From assembly GCA_002699585.1 (NCBI GenBank), contig PABP01000014.1, forward strand, positions 620,001-684,000: a stretch of 64,000 bases of DNA, in the 5' to 3' direction. A program made the translations under genes and the position numbers. This DNA comes from Anaerolineaceae bacterium. Lineage in GTDB: Bacteria > Chloroflexota > Anaerolineae > Aggregatilineales > Phototrophicaceae. Each line of letters begins with the position of its first letter. The stretch's first letter is position 1. Below are positions 58,272-64,000 of this stretch, piece by piece. Under the pieces are notes generated by a model that saw only the letters and a program-made list of their open reading frames with translations, was not told the DNA's origin and searched no databases.

Positions 58272-59798
58272 TTAGCGCCAGGCTAATGGATAGATAAAGC
58301 TGGCATCGGTGAGCTTGCCTTCCACAATCGTGCCGCTCTCGTACATAGTGGACTGGCTGTTATCGGCCAGGTTCATTTCCACCAGCGTCAACTGCGGCGC
58401 TTCATCATCGGCAAACGCACGCCAATCAATGAGAGCCATTGTACCACTTTCCGCATCGAGCACACCATGACCGTAGTGGCCCCGGTTCAGGCGCATGGCG
58501 TTACCACTGGCCAGCTCAAGTTGGAACAACACATTATCGCCGCCTTCGGTGCCGCCAGCGATGAAGTACAGCGCGCTGCCATCGCCGCTGAAGCCCATTT
58601 CCACGACTGTATCGCCACTGCTTCCCGCGCTGATATTGATCGGCGGCAGGTTAGGCGCATTCAGGTCGATGACGTTCAGGTCAGCGTTGCTGTTGGGGTC
58701 GCTGGTAACGACCGCCAACCAGCGGCCATCAGGTGAAAGCAGCGGCGCGTGTGCCCTGGCATCATACGGCAGGATCGACACGCTCGGCATGGCCACATAC
58801 TGCGGAACCACATCGCGCACCGTCGAGCTGGCCAGGTCCATTGCTTTCAGGCTGACGCTGTTGTTATACAGGCCATCCGGCACCGTGAAAAAGACCGTCG
58901 CGCCATCGGGTGCCATCACCAGCGTATTGGTCCGCGTGAAGGGGAAGAAACGGCCAATCGTCGTACCTGACTGCACCAGGGTCGCACTGCGCGCATCGGT
59001 ATCTACCAAGTGGAACTGCCACTGCGTATCACGGACGTCGCCACGTGTGCAGCGGTAGCCCAACACGACCGCGATCTGGTTGCTCAGGCGCGGGCTGATG
59101 CTGGCACTGTTGTAAAAGCAGTCATTATCGGTATCAGCGAACAGGGTAGCGACTTCACTGGTCTGCTGGCCATCATCGGCATTGATAGCGATCTCGACCG
59201 CTTTGCCATCGTTGTCATCATAAAAATTGACCGTCGTCAGCAGGCCGCTGCTCAGGTTGAAAGCGGCCACATTCTCGTAGCGATCCAGCACTTCGCCATT
59301 GGTGGCGTCGGCTAATACCAGCCGCCCCCTGGGGGAAACTGCTTCTGTGAAGTTGTCACTGAAGTCCAGGTAGCCCACCCGGCTGCCATCTGCACTGAAT
59401 TGCAGCGTGCCCATGCCGACGCAGCTCATCGCGCTGACGTCATTTGCCAGCGTAATCAGGGTGTTATCTTCATCCAGCAACGTGATCGTACCCTGGTTTT
59501 CGTTGCCAATGTAAAAGGCAAATGTGCGCCCATCAGCGGATTCCCCACAAGCCACAACGCGCTGCATCATGGCCTGCGTCGGCACATTGAGGATCGCTTC
59601 CATGTTGCCATCAGCGTCCATCAGCACAATTTCACCCGGATTATCCGGGCTTTGTGCGCCCGGTGCGGTCCCCGCGGCGACCCACGCCAGCAGTTGGGGC
59701 GGCTCCGGGACCGGGGTCGGGTCTTCGGCCTGGGCCATCACGTTAAGCCCCATACTGAGCATCATCACGGCCAGTACAACACGTAAAAGTTGCTTCAT
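58272..59798 (-). CDS. Secreted PD40/WD40-like beta-propeller protein
   Basis: 508 residues from the ATG at 59798, preceded by AAAGAGGGAATC; the longer open frame lacks a ribosome-binding site. A signal peptide (LLRVVLAVMMLSMGLNVMAQA) leads into a Pro-rich spacer and a series of propeller blades with TolB-like words: LQFSADGSRVGYLDF, LVMAPDGATVFFTVPDG, PLLSPDGRWLAVVTSDP and EMGFSGDGSALYFIAGG. No enzyme domain is fused. Such proteins bind peptides or sugars outside the cell. The function is unknown. Confidence 0.8.
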   Translation of the reverse strand: MKQLLRVVLAVMMLSMGLNVMAQAEDPTPVPEPPQLLAWVAAGTAPGAQSPDNPGEIVLMDADGNMEAILNVPTQAMMQRVVACGESADGRTFAFYIGNENQGTITLLDEDNTLITLANDVSAMSCVGMGTLQFSADGSRVGYLDFSDNFTEAVSPRGRLVLADATNGEVLDRYENVAAFNLSSGLLTTVNFYDDNDGKAVEIAINADDGQQTSEVATLFADTDNDCFYNSASISPRLSNQIAVVLGYRCTRGDVRDTQWQFHLVDTDARSATLVQSGTTIGRFFPFTRTNTLVMAPDGATVFFTVPDGLYNNSVSLKAMDLASSTVRDVVPQYVAMPSVSILPYDARAHAPLLSPDGRWLAVVTSDPNSNADLNVIDLNAPNLPPINISAGSSGDTVVEMGFSGDGSALYFIAGGTEGGDNVLFQLELASGNAMRLNRGHYGHGVLDAESGTMALIDWRAFADDEAPQLTLVEMNLADNSQSTMYESGTIVEGKLTDASFIYPLAWR

Positions 59799-60010
59799 GA
59801 TTCCCTCTTTAAAATGATCCAATAAAAGCATGCTGTTGCGCGCCTGATGACGCGCGATGAGTCCACAAAAAGATGACGTTACATCGAACATAACGATTAT
59901 AAGGGCATTATAGGCGTCAAAACCTTGTGAACGAAATAGGGTTTTTGGGGGATGTTAGCAGGGTAATCACAGCAAACCTGATTATCTGCTTATCAATGAT
60001 GATACAAGCC

Positions 60011-60034
60011 GTAGGGACGCAGCATGCTGCGTCC
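60011..60034. repeat. REP-like palindrome, family B (perfect core)
   Basis: GTAG followed by the perfect 20-base palindrome GGACGCAGCATGCTGCGTCC. Confidence 0.85.
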
Positions 60035-60109
60035 AATGCATCTGAAAAGGTTCTTGTTCAGTTGATATTTAAGGGATCATTGTATTTAGGATGCTAAATA
60101 GTGCAGATT

Positions 60110-60158
60110 GTAGGGGCATAGCACGCTATGCCCTTGGGTTTTGCATGCAAAACCCTTA
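60110..60158. repeat. Compound palindrome related to family A
   Basis: GTAGGGGCATAG, CACG, CTATGCCC is followed at once by the perfect 20-base palindrome GGGTTTTGCATGCAAAACCC (60136-60155) and TTAC. The outermost GTAGGG and CCCTTAC also pair roughly, so nested folding is possible. Confidence 0.7.
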
Positions 60159-60193
60159 CATCATCTTTTCTTGCGAACAAACGACAACCCGTC

Positions 60194-61063
60194 CTATTTT
60201 GATCGTACGCTTTGCAAACGCCGACGTGCGCGTAAATAGGGCGGCATATACCTCAGAAAACCGGGCAGCAGCGGCAGCGCCGCCCGTGAAGTCGCTTGCA
60301 ATCCCTTGAACAGCCGTTGCTCCATTGGGGAAAAAGGTGCGTAACCATATTGTTCGCGGATGGCATCCGGCAGCAGGGCCACCGACAGCCGATACACTGG
60401 GTGAGCTAGCATGTTCAGGCCACGCCAGCTTTGCCCGGTGATGAACGGCGCGATCCTGCGGGCTTTTTCACTGACCGCCACCTCGCCGCTATCAACAGCC
60501 GTCTGCATGTAATCGCGCATGGCGTCATAGCTACCGGGCATTCGCTGCCGACTGATGCCCATCCACACGCCGATTTGCTGGCTTTCAATATAGAAGGCTT
60601 GCTTATCGGCCTCTGACAGTGGTCCGACGAAGGTTTCATAGCCCATCACCGCGCCTTCGACCAGGGTCGCCTGCACCCAGAATGCTTGGCGTGGGTTACG
60701 CGGATTATAGGCGGCACCCTGGGCATATTTGCCTGCCGCCTGCGCCAGCCGGCCCGTCGCCGGACGGTGAGCCATTTCGATGTCGTGCAGGGCGGTGGCT
60801 GTTTCCTGATGTGTGCCAAAGACCAGCGCCAGCGTCAGGTGCAGCGTGCGGAACAAGCGCTTCAGCGGCTTCTTGAAGACGTAACTGTGGTCATAGACCG
60901 ACTCAGCGACCATCGGGTGAGCGATCTGCATCAGCAGCACCCGCGACCCCATCAGCAGCAGGGCACGCTCCCGGTTGATACGCCAGATAGCACTATCCGG
61001 CGCGAAGTGATAGCTGTTGGGGGCGTTCTCATGGTTTGGGTTGGGCAGGGATGTTGTCGTCAG
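60194..61063 (-). CDS. DUF2236 (MpaB-type oxygenase-like) protein, apparently with a CTG start
   Basis: About 290 residues. The family core is seen as SVYDHSYVFKKPLKRLFRTLHL, VFGTHQETATALHDIEMAHRP, WVQATLVEGAVMGYETFVGPL and GLNMLAHPVYRLSVALLP. The conserved family start FAPDSAIWRINRERALLL lies before the first in-frame ATG (60952). The frame is open for 37 codons ahead of that ATG, back to a stop codon, and contains no ATG, GTG or TTG. A CTG at 61063 stands eight bases after GGAG and is the best start. Members include latex-clearing and MpaB-type heme enzymes, but the activity here is unknown. An ATC just before the CTG is a less likely start. Confidence 0.72.
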   Translation of the reverse strand: MTTTSLPNPNHENAPNSYHFAPDSAIWRINRERALLLMGSRVLLMQIAHPMVAESVYDHSYVFKKPLKRLFRTLHLTLALVFGTHQETATALHDIEMAHRPATGRLAQAAGKYAQGAAYNPRNPRQAFWVQATLVEGAVMGYETFVGPLSEADKQAFYIESQQIGVWMGISRQRMPGSYDAMRDYMQTAVDSGEVAVSEKARRIAPFITGQSWRGLNMLAHPVYRLSVALLPDAIREQYGYAPFSPMEQRLFKGLQATSRAALPLLPGFLRYMPPYLRARRRLQSVRSK

Positions 61064-61242
61064 GTCGATATCTCCACAAAGCTAGTCATCCTAATATACA
61101 CAGCATAGCGCTCTTTTCAGCACATGGACACAAGCACAAATGCGGCTCCACCATACGAATAATCTGATACTCATCCCAGGACGGTATCCTAAAAGCCTAT
61201 ATATTGAATCTAGATTAGAAAATCAGGCCTTTGGGAGATGCT

Positions 61243-62679
61243 ATGAGAGCGAGTTGGCTTCTCGTGAAATCCGAGCTATGTCGTGCATTTCTTATCATCG
61301 TGATAAGCCTGTTCGCCTTGTCGCCGACCCTGGCCCAGGATGCGACTGCTACGCCCCAGGCCGATTCAGCCCCGCTGGACGCCCCCTCGCGCGTTGATAT
61401 TCAGCCTGTTGCCCGCGATGAAGAAATCGAAGTTCGCCTGCAAGACATCCTTTTAGCGACCACATGGTTCATGGAACCCGATGTTCGCGTACAGGAAGGC
61501 GTTGTTTTTATAACCGGGCAGGCACAGACATCCGAGTACAAGACATGGGCTGGCGACCTGGCGCGTAACACGCAGGATGTCGTCGCTGTGGTCAACCAGA
61601 TGGAAGTCATCGAGCCGCCCATCCTCAACTTCGACCCGATTGTGAGTGGCGTTCGTGATCTGGGGCGGGCTGTGCTGCGGGCCGTTCCGCTGGTCGTATT
61701 TGGCATTTTCATCATGATCCTGTCGTGGGTGGTGTCCCGCGCTGCGACCCAGGTCTCCCGCCGCTACCTTGAGCGCCGCAATATCAATATCCTGCTGCGC
61801 AATGTCATCTCGCGGTCAGTGGGTGTGCTGTTATTTCTGTTTGGCCTGTATGTCGTTTTCCAGGTCGCCGGATTGACCAACATCGCCCTGACGATCCTCG
61901 GTGGTACAGGCTTGCTGGGTATTATTCTGGGTATCGCTTTTAGGGACATCACCGAGAATTTTTTGGCGAGTATCTTCCTCAGTGTACAGAATCCCTTCAG
62001 CGTGGGGGATCTGGTCGAGATCGAGGGCGTTATCGGCTATATCCAGCGCATGACGACCCGTACCACGATCATCATGACCCTGGCGGGCAATCATGTGCAG
62101 ATCCCGAATGCGACCGTTTATCAGAGTGTGATTCATAACTTTACGAGCAACCCCAACCGCCAGATTGATTTCACCATTGGCGTTGGCTACGAAGATTCCA
62201 TCTCGCTTGCCCAGGAAACCATCCAACGTGTTCTGCAAGATCATCCGGCTGTGTTGAACGATCCTGAAAATCTGGTGCTGGTGGATAGCCTCGGCAGTGC
62301 GACGGTCAATTTGCAAATTTACTTCTGGATTGATGGCACGCAGCATAGCTGGCTTAAGGTGAAGTCATCTGTCATCCGTCTGGTGAAGCGTGCCATCCAG
62401 GATGTGGGTATTTCCATGCCGGATGAAGCTCGTGAGATGATCTTCCCGCAGGGTGTGCCTGTCAAGATCATCCAGGGGGAGCAGTCAGCGGTGGACTATC
62501 CCGTTCAGATGCCGCGCATCCCTACCCAGCCGCCGCTTGAAGATGATACGGTGTCCACCAGTGCCGAGGGTGGCCTGCGTAGTGAAGCGCGGGAAATCGA
62601 GCAGCAGGCCAAAAAATCACGCTCACCTGAATCCGGCGAAAATCTACTCTCGCCGGAAACGAGTACCACAACCGAGTAA
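61243..62679 (+). CDS. MscS-family mechanosensitive channel with an N-terminal BON domain
   Basis: 478 residues from the ATG at 61243, preceded by GGGAG at five bases; a TTG four codons earlier is less likely. A signal peptide or first helix (FLIIVISLFALSPTLAQ) leads to a BON domain (about 60-125: VRLQDILLATTWFMEPDVRVQEGVVFITG in pieces, VVAVVNQMEVIEPP). Then come three membrane helices, the MscS pore helix with GGTGLLGIILGIAFRDITENFLASIFL, and the beta domain NPFSVGDLVEIEGVIGYI. A Ser/Pro/Glu-rich C-terminal tail ends the protein. The channel releases solutes under membrane tension. The BON domain may bind lipid or peptidoglycan. Confidence 0.92.
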   Translation: MRASWLLVKSELCRAFLIIVISLFALSPTLAQDATATPQADSAPLDAPSRVDIQPVARDEEIEVRLQDILLATTWFMEPDVRVQEGVVFITGQAQTSEYKTWAGDLARNTQDVVAVVNQMEVIEPPILNFDPIVSGVRDLGRAVLRAVPLVVFGIFIMILSWVVSRAATQVSRRYLERRNINILLRNVISRSVGVLLFLFGLYVVFQVAGLTNIALTILGGTGLLGIILGIAFRDITENFLASIFLSVQNPFSVGDLVEIEGVIGYIQRMTTRTTIIMTLAGNHVQIPNATVYQSVIHNFTSNPNRQIDFTIGVGYEDSISLAQETIQRVLQDHPAVLNDPENLVLVDSLGSATVNLQIYFWIDGTQHSWLKVKSSVIRLVKRAIQDVGISMPDEAREMIFPQGVPVKIIQGEQSAVDYPVQMPRIPTQPPLEDDTVSTSAEGGLRSEAREIEQQAKKSRSPESGENLLSPETSTTTE

Positions 62680-62689
62680 AAATGCGGTC

Positions 62690-63640
62690 TTATTTCTGGT
62701 AGCTGCGCAGGATCGTGCCGGTGCCCACCAGCAAATAGGCTTCCAGGCTGGCCGGGATCAGCGCCGTTTCGCCATTAAGCAGCGTGATGGTCGTCTCGCC
62801 ATGGGTGATAGTCAATGTGCCATCGATGCATGTGAGCGCCTGGAACACGCCCTCGGTTGTCAGTGACAGTGACATATCGACTAGCGTGTGGCGCATCGTC
62901 TCGAAGTACGGGCAGCTCACCATCATGGCTGTACTGCCTTCCGGGTGTTGAAGTTCCGGCAGCGACTCCACATTGGAGACATGCACGCCTTTGTCGATGT
63001 GCTTCTCGCGCGGCTTGCCATCCAGCCCGACGCGCCCCCAATCGTACAGACGGTAGGTGATATCGCTGCTCTGCTGAATTTCATACAGCAAAATGCCGGG
63101 GCCAATTGCATGGATCGTATTGGCCGCCACGAAGAACACATCCCCCGCATGAACATCAACGTATTCGAGCATCGGCTCCAGCGCATTGTCGCGGATAGCT
63201 GCCGCCATCGCCTCGCGGCTTGTCCCTGGCTTGACGCCGATGCACAACTGAGCACCTTCGTCCGCTGCCAGGATAATCCAGGCTTCGGTTTTGCCCCGCG
63301 GGTCATTTTCCAGGGCGCGGGCCTGTTCATCATCGGGATGCACCTGGATTGACAGCCAGTCTTCGGCGTCGATGATCTTGGCCAACAGCGGGAAGCCCTC
63401 AGCCGGGTTGTTCCGTTCGCCGATGAGGTCCGTACCAAATTGGTCGACGGCATCGGCCAATGTCTGCCCTTCCAGCGGCCCGTTGGTAATGACCGCCGTA
63501 TCGTGCAGTTCCCAGGCCTCGCCATAGGGGTCATCGGTCGGTAGGGCTTTGTTCATGACCGTTTGCAGCTTGCGTCCGCCCCACACTTTAACGTGCAGCG
63601 ATGGCGCCAATTTAAATGGATAGAGATTGGGCACGTTCAA
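62690..63640 (-). CDS. manA: Mannose-6-phosphate isomerase, class I type
   Basis: 316 residues. Zinc ligands are visible in LSIQVHPDDEQA (Gln, His), GKTEAWIIL (Glu) and VAANTIHAIGPGIL (His). Arg in SSDITYRLYDWGR completes the active site. The enzyme interconverts fructose-6-phosphate and mannose-6-phosphate and so feeds mannose-containing glycans. The length is that of the short Bacillus-type class. The start is TTG at 63640, with GGGAG seven bases before it; the GTG two codons later lacks such support. Confidence 0.93.
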   Translation of the reverse strand: MNVPNLYPFKLAPSLHVKVWGGRKLQTVMNKALPTDDPYGEAWELHDTAVITNGPLEGQTLADAVDQFGTDLIGERNNPAEGFPLLAKIIDAEDWLSIQVHPDDEQARALENDPRGKTEAWIILAADEGAQLCIGVKPGTSREAMAAAIRDNALEPMLEYVDVHAGDVFFVAANTIHAIGPGILLYEIQQSSDITYRLYDWGRVGLDGKPREKHIDKGVHVSNVESLPELQHPEGSTAMMVSCPYFETMRHTLVDMSLSLTTEGVFQALTCIDGTLTITHGETTITLLNGETALIPASLEAYLLVGTGTILRSYQK

Positions 63641-63900
63641 TTTGCTTCTCCCAGTACGTGATTAGCGGGTGCGTATGGCCATTGAATAAAGATGAGCGAC
63701 TCGGAAAGACTCGGTGGATGGTTACAGTGTGTCCGGTCATTTCAGTGTAGCATGGCGTACCGATTATGACATATCACATGACAGATAGCAGGTCAAGAAT
63801 GGGGCCAACTGCCATCGAATGTGAAACCTTGTTGTCGGATCATCGTGCATTTATGGCACAATAGAGTATCATCTCTAACATTAAACGTAACGGAACCGTG
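63641..63900. other. Intergenic region left of the window edge
   Basis: 260 bases without a recognisable gene. Around 63766-63785 TGACATATCACATGACAG resembles part of the palindrome at 15166 but is not symmetric. Confidence 0.35.
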
Positions 63901-63972
63901 ATGACTGACCAGCCTTTCGTTGTGGCTGATGCCTCAAAGACGTTTCCGTTTGACGAAAAAACGATCAAGTAA
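63901..63972 (+). CDS. Very small open reading frame, possible truncated gene start
   Basis: An ATG opens 23 codons (MTDQPFVVADASKTFPFDEK, then TIK) and ends at TAA. The peptide reads like the ordinary start of a soluble protein. A stop follows, and then 28 bases to the window end. ACGGA is the only ribosome-binding-like word. It may be a leader peptide, a broken gene or chance; the sequence beyond the edge would decide. Confidence 0.3.
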   Translation: MTDQPFVVADASKTFPFDEKTIK

Positions 63973-64000
63973 ATAACTAGTGGGGGCTGCGACCTGCCGC

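Larger units (their letters stand above)
59799..60193. other. Repeat-bearing intergenic region
   Basis: 395 bases. It holds a perfect family B palindrome (60015-60034) and a compound palindrome (60110-60158). No gene is seen. The AT-rich part at 59935-60000 probably contributes to the propeller-gene promoter. Confidence 0.55.

Noticed and set aside
1..64000. rRNA, tRNA, prophage or integrative-element content
   Set aside because: I saw no rRNA or convincing tRNA cloverleaf, no integrase, phage structural gene or attachment-site duplication. The mobile content is limited to RAYTs and short repeats. A tRNA scan could still find one that I missed by eye.

Overview
The window looks like a chromosomal segment of a free-living Chloroflexota bacterium, probably an Anaerolineae-type lineage. 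This is inferred from the kind of genes present (PD40-type propellers, a membrane sortase, family-39-type glycosyltransferase, several small-palindrome families with their own transposases) and from a moderate-to-high GC content. No marker gene fixes the taxonomy, so it stays an inference. Most of the window is housekeeping or lineage-specific genes in short operons. No rRNA, recognisable tRNA, CRISPR array or prophage was seen.

Layout. 1-8.1 kb, minus strand: a large secreted subtilase cut by the window edge, a small secreted protein resembling a free subtilase propeptide, a membrane protein, an M19 dipeptidase, and a tandem pair of paralogous membrane proteins. 8.4-11.4 kb, plus strand: a membrane molybdopterin oxidoreductase, a GNAT acetyltransferase and a REP-associated transposase (RAYT). 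11.4-18.5 kb: cobalamin-dependent methionine synthase (metH), an orphan YgiT-type zinc-finger protein, a lipoprotein of the cholesterol-dependent cytolysin family, and a mycothiol-enzyme-like protein. 18.8-26.5 kb, plus strand: a STAND ATPase with TPRs, a GT39-like membrane glycosyltransferase, a membrane-anchored GH5-like hydrolase and a second RAYT. 26.5-35.7 kb: a VOC/PhnB-like protein, a soluble sulfite-oxidase-like protein, a Tp34-like protein, a DUF4272 protein, a Wzz/BY-kinase for polysaccharide export, and a small group made of a putative immunity protein, an HExxH protein and an unknown small protein.

35.9-42.3 kb, minus strand: recJ, an AT-rich membrane-anchored HerA-like ATPase ending in an SSB-like acidic tail, a ParB-like protein and a methyltransferase. 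42.4-49.7 kb, plus strand: a tandem pair of oligogalacturonate-lyase-like propellers, a MerR-type regulator coupled to dprA, a GNAT enzyme and a large secreted serine hydrolase. 49.7-64 kb: a GyrI-like protein, a Crp/Fnr regulator, a phosphoesterase translationally coupled to a tail-anchored protein, a sortase, a PPOX-family protein, an isocitrate/homoisocitrate-type dehydrogenase, paralogous membrane proteins, a secreted propeller, a DUF2236 protein that appears to need a non-ATG start, a BON-MscS channel and mannose-6-phosphate isomerase.

Scattered through the intergenic DNA are at least two families of short palindromes (REP-like), one typified by GTAGGGGCACAATA plus its reverse complement and one by GGACGCAGCATGCTGCGTCC. 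A perfect copy of the first lies in frame inside each of the two RAYT genes. A third, distinct two-hairpin element occurs twice with compensatory base changes. The observations most worth a second look are the cytolysin-family lipoprotein, the HerA-like ATPase with the SSB-like tail next to recJ, the free propeptide-like protein beside the subtilase, and the palindromes embedded in the transposase genes.
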